Source: Rhodamnia argentea
Taxonomy: Eukaryota > Streptophyta > Magnoliopsida > Myrtales > Myrtaceae
Direction of reading: 5' to 3'
Length of the DNA: 64,000 nucleotides
NCBI RefSeq assembly: GCF_020921035.1
Contig: NC_063158.1
Coordinates: 13,684,001 to 13,748,000, forward strand
Under the pieces are notes generated by a model. It had not been told where the DNA came from and did no database searches. It saw nothing but the letters and a program-made list of their open reading frames with translations. Position numbers and translations under genes: made by a program. Below are positions 45,810 through 58,149 of this stretch, one piece after another. Position 1 is the stretch's first letter, and every line of letters starts with the position of its first letter.

Positions 45810-47530
45810 AGCTCGAGCAGAAGTTGGTAGAAATGAAAGGAGGGAGGGAGCTCAAGACTTTAAGAGGAAACTGTGAAGGGCCTTTCTGGTTTTCCTTTCC
45901 CACGTTGCAGACAAGCCCAAACGACAACTAATTGGGTTGTTGTCTCGTGCATCCAAGTTGCACTACTTGCTCCTCCAAACCGTCCCAAGCAAAAGGAATC
46001 TTGACTCGGATCGTGATTGGGAAGTGAGTGAAGGCGGCCTACCCAATAATTCACTCTCATCTCTTTCCATCCACTTTGGAAAGACTTTTGACAAGCTATG
46101 TGTTGCATCCGGAGCTGCTGGATGACCGTTGAGCTTATCATCAATTTTTTTTTCACATTTTCTTTTTCTTTTTTGTGTTTGTTATTCGTCGGACATAAAT
46201 TTGTGGCTGGTATTTGACCGTCCATCGTCAAATGATAGCGGACGGTTAGGCTAACAAGCCCCTCTCTCTCTCTCTCTCTTAAGTGGACCTTGTAGTCTCT
46301 CCCCGTAGGCGGACCCGGTAGACCTAGACACTTCCATTCTTTTCATCTACGTTGGCAAAGACTTTTGATTTGTCAATGCTCGCATGATTCCGTGAAAAAC
46401 TCCTCCGTCCTCTATTTTGCGCATTTCGTTTTCGGTTTTCTCCATATTTTTTAGTTTTTGAATTTTGGAAATAACGCTGGTCCTGTTTCATATTTCCGAA
46501 ACTTTTTCTCTGTCTCGCCACGTGGGATGCCACTGCGGCACTTCCCGACAACGTCAAAGCCTCGCTTTACATTTTCATTCAGATTTTAACGAACAGTAAC
46601 AATGAAAAATAAATGATTCAAGAACCAGATTGGCCAAAAGACGAATTCAGGCTTGCCGTTGCACAAATTGAAGCCTTTGCATTAGCAAAATTGATATAAG
46701 TAGTAAGCCTCCGAAAGAGCAGTCTTTGGGAGTTCGCACTTACACCCTTAGGGAAATCCAATACATAGAAGTTACATTATCGAGATGTGAGACTGGTTAT
46801 ACTGAGCCATGCCTAGATAACACCCGCTATGCGCATCGAGTGTCGACACATATCCTTTTAATCGCCGCATACCAAAAGGCTTAACCTGAAATCTATACAT
46901 CCTTATTCACCATGTTCAAATATGCCTTGAGTTTGAGTCCGTGAAGGTGGTTGACTTTTTATTTTCTTTTGCGATGGGACAAATACGAATCTTCTAAAGG
47001 TTTATTTCTATATTCTCTTTAATTGACGTTTTCCGGTCAAAATCTGATTATGTGCTAGAGTTGCCGAGGTAATAGAAGGAAAAGGGAAAGTCCAAACTTG
47101 GACTTGTTGACCGAATCAATCTCCCACTCACGTGAGAGCTCATTTTCATGTATGCTCTCCCTTAATTCGGGTGTCCTTTATGTTAGGTATGCTCTCCCCT
47201 GGATTTAGGTATCATTTATCTCAACTTGAATTTCCATTAATGCTCAAATTCATACATGGTCTCTTTTTTCGGACAGAATCAGAAAGTCTGACATTGGGCA
47301 CGTGTTGCTACACCATAGTGCACCCCAAATTCGAGCATGTTAATATATCCAAGTTAGACTCATTTTTACTCAAAAGCTTAATCCAATGAATTACCGGATA
47401 ACTTGGATATATTAATTGCTCAATACCACACTATTTCTCCAATGTAAGACTTCTCTAACATAACTCACACATATATCTTGACACACCCACCTTAGTAACA
47501 ATGTTGCCTATATCCGCTTGAACTTGTAGC
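45810..47530 (-). promoter_or_regulatory. RLK3 5' leader and upstream region
   Basis: Conserved pyrimidine-rich leader before the ATG. Copies of the TTTCCATCC-CTTTGGAAAGACTTTTGACAAGC motif near 46063 and a diverged one at 46335. TTGACC core at 46214-46219. A short (CT)n tract at 46263-46279. The distal part is homologous to 8700-9760 of unit 1. Confidence 0.4.
46263..46280. repeat. Short (CT)n microsatellite
   Basis: About eight CT units inside the RLK3 upstream region. Confidence 0.8.
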
Positions 47531-47935
47531 CCTAGGATCAGAGAGCAGTCCCTAATATCCATTTATTTTGCTCTAGAATTAAGCGATGGTAAGCCACTAT
47601 TCCTAGTCAAGCGGCAGAATCCAAGCTGTCGTTCGAATCTAATTCCCAACAGCTAATTGATTGCAATTCGTCTCAAGGAGCAACATCCAAGTACAATGAC
47701 AAAAAGAAGCAAGGTAATTTGATTTGGATTTATTTTAAAACACTATAGCACCAAAACAGTGTGGTAAGTAAATTGACAGGGCTTAAGAATGTGTGTGCAT
47801 CGCGAGCCTTATGCTCGATTCGAAACATGTACAGAATCGGACGGCAAATGATAATCAACTATCATCTTTAAACAAAGATCTTAAGATAGATATTATACCT
47901 ATACATTTGCCTTTGTGCTGTTAGAGAGAGAGGGG
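47531..47935 (-). other. Ghost RLK 3' flank, unit 3, first
   Basis: Homologous to the RLK 3' flank and to 9765-10132: CCTAGTCAAGCGGCAGAATC, CAGCTAATTGATTGCAATTC (no MITE) and ATCTTTAAACAAAGATCTTA. No RLK exon follows on the right. Confidence 0.55.
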
Positions 47936-48219
47936 GGGCGATTTGGTCAAAAGATGTGCTTTTAACTAAAATTGGTGTGGAAATAACGTCGCCCTTGTGG
48001 TTTATTTTCTAAGATAAGATATATGATTTTAATTGTTCCGTTAAAACATCTTATTGTTGTAGAGTTTTGGAAATCTAGTCAATTTTAGTAAGTTCCGGTT
48101 TAATATTTGTGTTGATATTGATTCGTGTTTGTCCATTTTAGCAAGCACCAGCTCATTAATAAGAATCTATACATTGACTACTAATCGAATTCATGTCGGG
48201 CCCCACGATATCGATACTA

Positions 48220-48590
48220 ATAGTATCTTGACTCGGATCGTGATTGGGAAGTGAGTGAAGCCAATTCACTCTCATCTCTTTCCATCCCCGTTGGAAAAGA
48301 CTTTTGATAGGCTATGTGTGCATCCAGAGTCGCCGGAAGACGTTGATGCATGTGCCTAATATTTTCTCGTAGGAAATGTCTTGCCGGACCGCACAAAGTA
48401 TAAACCGTGTTAAGCTTGCCATCAATTTATCTTTCACAATTTCTCTTTTTTTTTTTGTTTGTTATTTGCCAGCCACGGGACGGTCGGGCTAGCAAGCCTC
48501 TTCCTTGTAAGTAGACTCGGTAGACCTGGTCACTCCCATTCTTTTCATCTACGTTTGGAAAGACTTTCACAGGCTGTGTATACAAATGTA
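48220..48590 (-). other. Ghost RLK upstream fragment, unit 3
   Basis: A 370-bp copy of RLK proximal upstream sequence (CTTGACTCGGATCGTGATTG ... CCCCGTTGGAAAAGACTTTT ... GTCTTGCCGGACCGCAC) sits without an adjacent RLK, directly before a second ghost 3' flank. Confidence 0.5.
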
Positions 48591-48639
48591 CATGCGTATC
48601 TTAACACACCCACCATAGTAAAAGTATTGCCCGTATCTG

Positions 48640-49060
48640 ACTAAACTTATAGCTCCAGGATCGGGGAGCAGTCCCCGATATCCATTTATTTTGCTCTAGA
48701 ATTAAGCGGTTGTAAGCCACTATTCCTAGCCAAGCTGCAGAATCCAAGCTGTCCTCCGAATCCGATTCCCGACAGCTAGTTGATTGGAATTCGTCTTAAG
48801 GAGCATCAGACAAGTAGCATGACAAAAAGAAGCAAGGTAATTTGATTTGGATTTCTTTTAAAACACTATAGCACCAAAACAGAGTGCTTAGTAAATTGAC
48901 AGTGCTCAAGAATGTGTGCGCATCACAGGCCTTATGCTCAATTCGAAACATGTACAGAATGGGATGACAAATGACAAATCAACAATCATCTTTAAACAAA
49001 GATCTTCATTTAGATATTTCACATGTACATTTGCCTTTGTGCAGTTAGAGAGAGAGTAAT
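48640..49060 (-). other. Ghost RLK 3' flank, unit 3, second
   Basis: Another copy of the RLK 3' flank (CCTAGCCAAGCTGCAGAATC, AGCTAGTTGATTGGAATTCG, TCATCTTTAAACAAAGATCT), ending in a short AG tract (GTTAGAGAGAGAGTAATTTG). Uninserted at the MITE site. Confidence 0.55.
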
Positions 49061-49331
49061 TTGGTGAAAAGATGTGCTTTAACGTAACTATAATTGGTGT
49101 GGAAATAACTGTCACCCTTGTGGTTATTTTCTAAAATAAGATATATGATTTTAATTGTCTCATCCATCCTTTTCACGATACCCTTTTCATATGATTTTAT
49201 TCTCGAAGACGGAAATCACGTGGAAATTTTTTCCACTAACAAAGGTGGCCCGAATCACTATGGTTGCAATTGGTGGTTATAAGGGGATCCCCACTGGAAA
49301 TGTTAATTTTAATCAAAACTATTAATTACAA

Positions 49332-50045
49332 TTAGAAGAGTTTAGAAGAATAAATGTTTCGGGTCCTAGGACGAGCTAACACTAATGAACTTAGTGCTTG
49401 GAGATGGGAGATATAGTCGTTGACAACGAGAAGAGTGCAGGCTGCTTGACGGGTGGTTAATGTCCGATGCATCCAATAGCTGTCTCAAGAGGTCAGCCTA
49501 TCAGAGAAGGAACAAAAATACTTGAGTCTCAATACCAGATGGATTTTCCTCGCATATGCTGGGTTTTCGTTCGAAAGACACAACTCATATCGAATACAGT
49601 AAACATAACTTTAAATATTCTGAAGGCATGCCTTGCATAATTAAGTAGCAGCTGGTGGACGAAGTATTCAAGAGTGGCCAATCGGTCCATTGGAATAGCC
49701 ATTTGACCCATGTATTTTGTGGCATTTCCCGAAGCAGTAGGACTTAGCGTGGTCGAAGAAAGTGTGTCCACGAGAGATTACTGTAGCGCTTCCATTCCCT
49801 AAGATATAGCATCTTCGGCTTGTTGCGAAGATTGTTGCAAATTACATATGCCTATCAACTGTTGATCCGTCAAAGGCTCAAGGTGGATCCCGAGAATCTG
49901 AAGGTCCAAAATCCTGTGGACGACAAAGGGTTAATTCCCACACCACCCTTCTATCTTAGTCAACGAGGAGGAGCTTGTAAAGAAATTGATCGCCTTGTGA
50001 AGTTAAGAGAACAGAGAGACGGGATGACAATGAGATTGGCATCAT
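49332..50045 (-). pseudogene. TGA-type bZIP factor, 3' exon remnants (copy 2)
   Basis: Same motifs as copy 1: VDTLSSTTLSPTASGN, YMGQMAIPMDRLATLEYFV, and the final exon ending at a TAA (49332-49334). It has two stops in the block before VDTLSS and keeps about 63 bp (49568-49630) missing from copy 1, possibly a residue of an intron. No bZIP region. Not functional. Confidence 0.75.
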
Positions 50046-51249
50046 AGATAATAAACAAGGGACGTCATGGTTTTTGGAACAAGGAGTGGGAGGCGTGGAA
50101 AGGAAGAAGAAGGAGGATGAAAGTGGGATATGTAAGAGAAAAAAAGAAAAAAAGGAAACAAAAGAGTTGACATAATGATAAATAAAAAATGAAGCATACA
50201 AATTTATACCAAAAGTAATGGGCCACACAAAGGAGTGTCAAAGCTATTTGATGAGTGGAAAAAGCGCGAGCCTTTGGAAATTTAGTCAATTTTAGTAAAT
50301 TCTGGTTTAATATTTGTGTTGATATTTATTCGGGTTTGTCAATTTTAGCAAGCACCAACTCATTAATAAGAATCTATACATTAACTATTAATCATATTCA
50401 GTCACACGATATCATATACTAACCAAGATGACCGAAAAGTAGCATTAGATCCTAAGTTCTAAACTTGATACCTGCTAGACTTTATGGCAACTTGCCTCAG
50501 TATTTATTGATGAGTGCCTCGAGTACAAATGGCAATCAGAAGATTCAGGGCACAATACTTATTGATACGACGGAAAAATTTGGGAGAAGTGAAATTGGAG
50601 CATGCGCTCGAATGACTGGAATTTAGAGATAACCAAACATATAAAATTCCACGGCTGTTCATAGTGATTGTAATGCATTGGTCATAGACAATTCGATGAG
50701 AAATGACTATCGATAAAGAATTGTACATGCCCATCTCGCTATGCATAGTTTATGCACCTCAAGGACTATGTGTATAACATCATGTACGATATGAAAACTT
50801 CTCATGTCCAGCAGCTTAGATGAGTAATACCGTGTACAATCTTCCTAAGCGAGCTCAACGTCAATTGACACGGCAAATGCACACATGAACAGCACAACAT
50901 ACGAGAAAAGAGAAAATTTCAATATTTTAGGGGTCAAAATGTAATCTATCAAAACCTAATATTCTAAATTCCTCCACCCTAATCAGCTCGGCCCTAATTA
51001 CCCAAACCCTAATTAATATTTTTAGTGTATATACATTATGGGCTCTTTTATATTAGTTATTTATTTGTGGATGTGAATCATTAAATTAAATTGATGGAAA
51101 TAATGATAAAAAATAATAATTTACTCTCTATATATAAGATTATATATTTAATATATAACGTGTCCTCGTGTGTCGGAATTCTCTATTTTTTTTCTTATAG
51201 AAATGATGTGTCGGCGTTAACTGTCGTGTGTCGGTGTCGACGCTACTTA
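50046..51249. other. Spacer, no gene
   Basis: Purine-rich TGA-gene intron-like sequence to about 50290, then AT-rich DNA homologous to 11906-12500 and 14150-14390 of unit 1. Two stretches present in unit 1 (about 12500-12920 and 13040-14150) are missing, so the RNase H fragment and the foldback element are absent here. Confidence 0.4.
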
Positions 51250-51865
51250 GATTGTCACCAATAAATGAGGTCCCATAATATAGAACTCGATGAAGAAGCC
51301 TCTGTAAATTCTGAAAATTCAGGAAAAGACGCACAACTCAATGCAATTAATTGACCACAAAGTCGAAACCATAGAATATACGCTCTTAGCAAAACAAAAG
51401 CAGATCCAAGGAAGGAGACGATACGCGCGCGCTGCACTCAGAAAGAGAGAAATGGAGGAAATCGAAAGATTATGCTCTTCGAAAAATTCGGCAACGCGCA
51501 TGATCACAGTGCTCCTTCAATGGTAGGTCTCGTGCTCATAGGCGACGTTAGCCGGAGAAGAGAACAGCAGCTACACACATACACAATTAACTAAGGAAGC
51601 AGTGAAGCACACACAATCCAGCCGCCTCCAAACCAACTGCAACATCAGTGGGCGATCGAGTAGTTGGACCTCGATGACGAAGACGGAGAGGTGATCCAAG
51701 TGAAGATTAGGATGGAGTCAGTAGCCGAGCTGAAGGGCTCTCCTCGATCCGGAGTTGAAGTATCGCCGTCTAGGGTTTATTGGATTTGTGGAAGAGTCGA
51801 CGGCGTTGGAGTTGACGAACGAGGAAGGCGGAGTAGGAATTTCACCAGAGAGAGCGTATTATGGT
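51250..51865 (-). other. Conserved unidentified segment, copy 3
   Basis: Copy of 14390-15015 with small insertions (for example CTCGATCC near 51742), which break the frames seen in unit 2. Confidence 0.35.
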
Positions 51866-51895
51866 TTCAAAGTGTATTTTAATGTATAATGTTTC

Positions 51896-52388
51896 GGAAA
51901 ATTTTAAATAAGGGCTTCAAATGTCGTTTATGTCTCAAAGAATGGCCTAACCAAAGGTATTTTTGTCATTTACTCTTTTTTTATTATTTTTTTTTGCATT
52001 TCTTTATTTTTTTCGTTGTTGCGGCCGACAAGGCTGTCCCTTGCGGCCATCATGGGTGGCCTCGCCCGGGTAGCGCCATGCCATCCTCGTGGCGACCTCG
52101 CTTCAACCGCTGTTGAGAACGGCCTCGCATTATCGGTCACGGGCAAGGGTGGGTCATCGCCGGCTGCGATGATGTGTTTTGTGAAGTGAAGAGGTGTCAA
52201 AATCATAGTCGATCATAGCCGCGAAGAAGAACAAGAAGAAGATGACGTAGATCCGGCGAGGGCTGGCCTCGCCTAGTCCTCGTCGGTAATCGGCCATCGT
52301 TTGAGGCCCTTATTTGGAAATAATGCAAACTTCATGTCCTTATTTGAGAAAAATGAAGACAATTCAAGTCCTTATTTATAATTTTCTC
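51896..52388. mobile_element. GC-rich inverted-repeat element, copy 3 (partly deleted)
   Basis: GGCGAGG/GGCCTCGCC-rich interior and right end as in copies 1 and 2. The left end is shortened. Confidence 0.45.
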
Positions 52389-53461
52389 GTTCCGTTTTGT
52401 TTCAAGCCCTAACATCAAATGTTTCGGTTCGGTTCGAGCATCATTTGTAACCGTTAAGATATGTGTATGTTAAACTATTACCCGAACATGAAAAGTACCC
52501 GGCCCGAAAATAGCCTAAGAAATCGCTTTGGGCTCCAATCGGGCATTATCGACGGCCAGAATTTACCTATGAAATATCATTTTGTAACATATGTTTAGAG
52601 TCTATAATGTCATTTTCGTCGTAAGTTATGCGGATCCTACGATTGATAATATTCCGTCGAATATAAGTAACTCTACCCAAAGTGAACTGCAAATTCTCTT
52701 CTCCTGTTGTTAACTAAACTTACTAATTCCCTCTCATTAGAGGACGTAATTTTGCTTTCTTCGTCGTAAGTACGAGGTACCAATGGTCTGTAATATCCCA
52801 CAAAAAGAATGGTAAACTATCGACATTACTTGTAATTTTTCTTCCCCTTTCGTAACTAAACCATCTTGTTGACCGTTGCTTTCCTTTTGCGTTTGATCCT
52901 AATTGATAGCAGTAAGATCTTTTATTCCCGTTGTTCGTAATTTTTTACGAGAAAGAGTAAATTTCTCTTTTTACCTTTACCGTTTGTAATATTATGAGTC
53001 GATCATTTCTGTGACCATTCGTAAATTTTCTTATGTGAATTATCTTTGCGTCTGTATTCCTTGAACATCCCCGGAAAACTCAGGTAACGGAAAGAGTGGA
53101 TGCTGCGGGAGCAACAGCGCATACCAAAGCAGACAAACACGCAAGTTTCCAGCTTTTGAGCGCGACGGCCTTCGCAGCCTGGCCGACGGTGGGCTGGACC
53201 CCTGCAAATTGGCCGAGATTCAGGCTCCAGAGTGCCCACGGTCGCGAAGAAGACGAGGAGGGAGTGTCCCTTTCTCGTTCCAGTTTTCGCAATGCAGTAT
53301 CGCTTGATTAAATTGCCTCGCAAAGTGTGTTCAAATGGCGAAATTCTGGTGATGGGTGGCCGTAGATAGCCGAGCATGCGACTACTGGTTAACGTGGTTG
53401 CAGGTTCCAGAAGAACCCACAAGGGAATTGATTGGTTTTGTCATCGGAGATCCCATTGATC
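52389..53461 (+). promoter_or_regulatory. PPR3 upstream region with empty hAT and LINE sites
   Basis: The uninserted hAT target GTAAGATC is at 52912-52919. The LINE target region (TTATGTGAATTATCTTTGCG) near 53030 is also uninserted. The rest matches the PPR leader regions. Confidence 0.5.
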
Positions 53462-55024
53462 ATGAGCAGCTCGATGAAATTACTGACTCAGAATCAGTTC
53501 GCTAGAATTTCACACCAGCGCTTCTTGTCCCGACTTTTCTATACCACTGTTCCATTGGGAAGGGATAACGAGATCGACAAAATCGCCAAAGTCATAAACG
53601 ACCACCCATTCCCTGATAGCACGCTTCAAACCGTCCTCCAGAAGCACATCCCGCCGCATACTCTTTCAGCTGGTTTCGTAGAGGATGTGCTTGGCCATTT
53701 ATTTGGGGCTCATTCCAATGGTCTCAAAGCTCTAGAGTTCTTCAGATACACTGTCCGCCATTTGTCGTGCGGTCCGACTTCGGTGGCGTTCGAAAGAACT
53801 CTCCACAAACTTGCGAGGATGCGGTACTTTGAGAAAGCTTGGGAATTGATGGACGAGATGCAGGTAATGCACCCTTCGGTGCTCATGCTGAAGGCGATGA
53901 GCATCATGATGTTGAAGATTGCGAAATTCAAGTCGTATGAGGATACTCTCCTGGCATTTGAAAGGATGGAGAATGATGTGTTTGTTGGGAGGAAGTTTGG
54001 TACGGATGAGTTCAATATACTTCTTCGGGCATTTTGCACGCATAGGCAGATGAAGGAAGCATGATCCGTGTTCAATAAGATGCATTCACGATTCTCTCCC
54101 GATACGAAGACCATGAATATACTGCTCTTGGGATTTAAAGATTCAGGCGATGTCACCTCAATGGAGTTGTTTTACCATGAGATGGTTAGAACAGGTTTTA
54201 AACCTAACACAGTGACATATAACATCAGGATTGATGCTTACTGTAAGAATAGTAAGAGAGGTTGTGTGGGTGATGGTCTAAGGCTTCTTGAAGAAATGGA
54301 AGGGGCTGGTTGCTTACCTACTGTTGAGACATTTACTACTTTGATTCATGGTGCGGGGGTTGCTCGCAATCTAACAAAGGCAAAGGAATTGTTTGATGGG
54401 ATTCTTACAAAAAATATGCAACCAGATACAGCAGCCTATAATGCGATGATCAGTGTTCTGATAAAAGCAAAATATGTAAAAGCTGCCATTGCCTTGATGG
54501 ATGAGATGGAGGCGAAGCAAATTAGGCATGACAACATGACCTATCATACATTGTTCTTTGGATTGATGAGATCAAGAGAAATAGACGGAGTATATGAGTT
54601 ATATCATAAAATGGTGGAGAGAAACTTTGTGCCTAAAACTCGGACGGTGGTCATGCTGATGAAGTACTTTTGTGTTAATTGTCAGGTTGATATGGGATTG
54701 CATTTATGGGAATACCTGGTGGGCAAAGGGCATTGTCCTCATGGTCATGCACTGGATCTTTGGGTGATTGGATTGTGTTCTCGTGGAAGAGAACTAGAAG
54801 CTTTTGAGTGCTCCAAACAGATGCTGGAGAGAGGAAGGCTAATGACTGAAGCAACATTTCGGATGTTAGGAGGGCTACTGCTGCAGGCTGGTGCGGCCGA
54901 CAAGTTGAGGAAGCTCAATCAACTGGTAAAGACGTTAAAAGCTGTTCTGCCTCTGTCAAAAGGGCATGCTGATGGTATAGCAAATTCCTTAGAATTTAAT
55001 GCAGAAAGGACGTTTTCAAGTTGA
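53462..55024 (+). pseudogene. PPR3: P-class PPR gene with one premature stop
   Basis: ATG 53462 gives MSSSMKLLTQNQ..., with the same architecture as PPR2. Codon 201 is TGA (54062-54064) where PPR1 has CGA and PPR2 has CGA (KEV/KEA-R-SVFNKMHSRF): a single C-to-T change at a CpG. The remaining 320 codons are open in the same frame and highly similar to PPR2, so the stop is recent. The truncated product would keep the leader and about three PPR motifs. A downstream restart seems unlikely to be targeted to an organelle. A population polymorphism or sequence error is also possible. Confidence 0.85.
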
Positions 55025-56599
55025 CTTTGTTTGAGTACAACCTCTGTTTACTGGATATTTGGATGGTTTGTCATTTTTGGTTCTCCTCAAAGTCTATAGG
55101 GCTGATACACATGCGATGAGAAACTCTGATCGTTTGTGTTCACTGTGCAGTCTTGACTCAAGTTATTGCTGAGACTTGGGCCATGTCTATGCAACCCAGC
55201 TTCTCTAGGGTGGTTGAAACACATCCCGGAGGGAGGGAGGAATATGAGAGGCGCAGCGTTTTCCTCGTGTGGTTGCTTTTGCATTTTGTAGGTTGGTCAA
55301 AACAGAAACATTGAAATTGAGGACTTGACAAGATGGCAAAGTTTTACTCTCATTAGACTTGCAAAAAGGAAATGCTGCTGCTCAAATTTCTGTGAGGATA
55401 TACACATGAGCGCTATGCCTAAAGTGGAATGAGATTAGTTGATTGGCTTGTACAAAGATGGCTCTTAAACCCTGCACTTGATTTTTTTTGCTGCGGAGTA
55501 GCTGCTCAGGTTGATCAAAGTAATGAAAATACTGTGAGGATCCACATATGGATGGGTAGGGCATTCTTATTCTTTCCTGGAGAAAAGTCGAAAGAAGTTA
55601 CAAGCTGGTCTGTCTTCATTGAAAGGTTCGTATGCTAGTGCTATCACGTCGATAATTTCTCAACAGCGAGTTGTTCGTCTTATGGTGACAGATTAAGGAT
55701 GTTCACAAACTGTCTTTATTTATTGTGACTTCACTATTGTAGTCGGAAAAGCTCCAGCTTCTTCTTGCACCATCCAAAGGAGGAGTTCTTCCTCTGACAA
55801 GGAACCTTGCCACCCTGCACTTATGACTTGGTCAAAACAGACTTGGCTGTGACAAAGGATATGACGAAACTAGAACTGTAAGCTAAGTGCCGGAGTATGA
55901 TATTTTAAACCCTGAAGTTCAGTTCTGCTTTTGTAGGAGTTGTACTAATTGATTGTCATATATGAAAGATGTTGAACAAACTTCAATGTTCTGTTAACTT
56001 CTATATGGGTTGATTGGACCCTATTACCAGTCAAAAATAAATGTTACCATGTGCTGGAGGCCACAGGTGCTTTATAGAAATTGTTGGTAGAGCGTCTCAG
56101 AACACTTGTTTGAACTTATTAAATATTTTTTTTATTGCAACTTTGATGTTCGGTGCAATTAGTTCCTTAAAATGTGTACTTTTTCGGTATCCAATGTGAT
56201 TTGATGAGCATCTTTTCTGTTTTTGAAGCTTTTAACTGGTGCTGTTACTTGTTAACAAGACCCTCTGGGAATGTATCAGGGGCTGTGTTCTCAGTGACCA
56301 AAAGACTAGATTTTAATCGACCCATGAAAGGTACTACGAGCTTGCTGGACCTCATGTTGCTCCAGCAGTATCTGCTGAATTTCAGGTGTGATAATTTGCT
56401 CTTTGGCAGATGTCTCCTTATTATGATTATGACCAAAATACTAAAGTCGATAACTGCTGCTAGAGCAATAACAATGGATCTTTTAGAGCAGCCTCTTCCA
56501 CCTTCACTCCTCCTACTTACACCTCTGTCCTCTCTCATTTTCACTAATAAAAACAAATGCTTAGATTAGTCACAACTTCAAAAATCGATGCCCCATTTC
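55025..56599 (+). other. PPR3 3' region, no further gene
   Basis: Copy of the PPR 3' region; no protein-like frame. An open frame at 56174-56569 is shared only in part by the other copies and lacks any domain. Confidence 0.45.
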
Positions 56600-58030
56600 T
56601 GTTGCCAGAAAATAATCACTTCTCCTATCCAAGAGGAAAAAAGAGGAGAAAAAAATCGCTTATTTCTTGGACAGAAGACTACAGTGTTGCCTACTGATAG
56701 GAATGGAAGATTTGCGTCTCTCATTGCTAGTTCAAATCTGGTTTTTGTATCTGACTGCTTCTGTTTCTTGCATACCCCGGAACAACCCTGGGTCTGCAAT
56801 CTCTTCCGCTTAACTAGATAATGCTATCTCAACAAAGTTATGGAGGTCGAAACCTTCGAATGAGTGGCCCTCTTCCAGGTGAAAACAAGATGATGCCGTA
56901 ACTGTAGCTATATCATATATCCATGCCCAGTCACTTGGCTTCCCACTCCATACTCTGGAAACAAGTGAAAGAAGGAAAGGAGAAAACAGGACCTATGCAA
57001 ATATAGAAGCATACTGTTCTATGAATTATGCGAACGCTCTGCGCTGCACTCAAATGTAATTGATGAACTAACTTGCTTTATGCGGGTGTATGTGTTTTTT
57101 TTTTTTTTTTTTGGTAAGGAAACGGGTGTATGTGTTTATCTCGACAAATCTTACTAATCATCTCATCTTCTCCTTAAGTAGACGCATGTCTGTCATCCAA
57201 TTCCCTAGAACAATTCCTAGAGATTATTCTTTCACCCTTGTCAATCCACCACATTTTGATTGCATTATAGCCCCCGGGAAAGATCAGATTCAGTTGTGCA
57301 GCGCCACTTCACAACCCAAGATTTCAATTACTGGCCAATATGATGCTGAAGACACAGCTTCATTTGAAGGACCCTGAAGAATGGTACCCCGAATGTACTT
57401 GTCAAGATTTAACATATCAATTCTAGGAATTGTTTGGGGAAGCATAGTGAATCGGCAAGCAAAAGCTGCAGTTGAGGTAGGATTCTCATTCTTTGGACCT
57501 GTTTACTTCCGATTTTACTACAAGATGGAAGCAAAAAGACTGGGAGGAGAAGGCACATAGAATTCACCTGGAGCTACATATTAAAGCCTCTTATTCTGAT
57601 AGAACTCGACTCATTTGCAAAGACTTGGTTGTTTGGCGCCGGAACTAATCTCGCCAATTCATCACCAACATGTGCGATAATTTCATCATTGAGGATTATT
57701 ATCGAGGATCGTTACTAAGCTTGAGATCACAGTGAACCGTAGGCTTCTTGCTATGGTGATGGAGATAATGTATAGCATAAGCAACGTTGATACCGATGCT
57801 TACCCTTTAAAAGGCTCGAGTTGCTTGGCTCGTCACGTACCTCGTTCTCTCCAGGAGTTAGTTGTAGCCAATCCTCCAGGTTTCCATTGACCATAAATTC
57901 GTAGACTAGGGCCTTAAAATCGTCCACATCATTTGTCAATTCCTGAACAAGATGTCATGATCTTCACAAGATTACAGTGTCTGATGTTTCTCTATGCCTC
58001 GCACTCACGCCATGAAATGGCTTCGTCAAG
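56600..58030 (-). pseudogene. Decayed second-family LRR-RLK kinase fragment, copy 3
   Basis: Minus strand retains VDDFKALVYEFMVNGNLEDW and the broken catalytic loop and C-terminal exon motifs, with the same 10-bp deletion as copy 1. It is further interrupted by the tail-only LINE insertion at 57098. Confidence 0.75.
57098..57122 (-). mobile_element. Tail-only LINE insertion (25 bp) with perfect 15-bp TSD
   Basis: The insert is 15 T followed by GGTAAGGAAA (minus strand: TTTCCTTACC plus poly(A)). CGGGTGTATGTGTTT flanks it at 57083-57097 and 57123-57137. Units 1 and 2 have one uninterrupted CGGGTGTATGTGTTT. The TTACC-poly(A) end matches the 3' end of the LINE at 16932. Confidence 0.75.
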
Positions 58031-58149
58031 ACGCTGATGAAAGAGATTTCTTGGAAGAGGTTGAAGCCAGATCGTGTCTTTTATTCGTAACCTGCCAGAT
58101 TGAAAGAATCAGCGACACCGTCAATCCTAACACTGATGAAGCAATGGGT

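Noticed and set aside
54068-55024. PPR3 second half as a separate gene
   Set aside because: It is in the same frame as the upstream part and starts at a GTG; it is the tail of the interrupted PPR gene.
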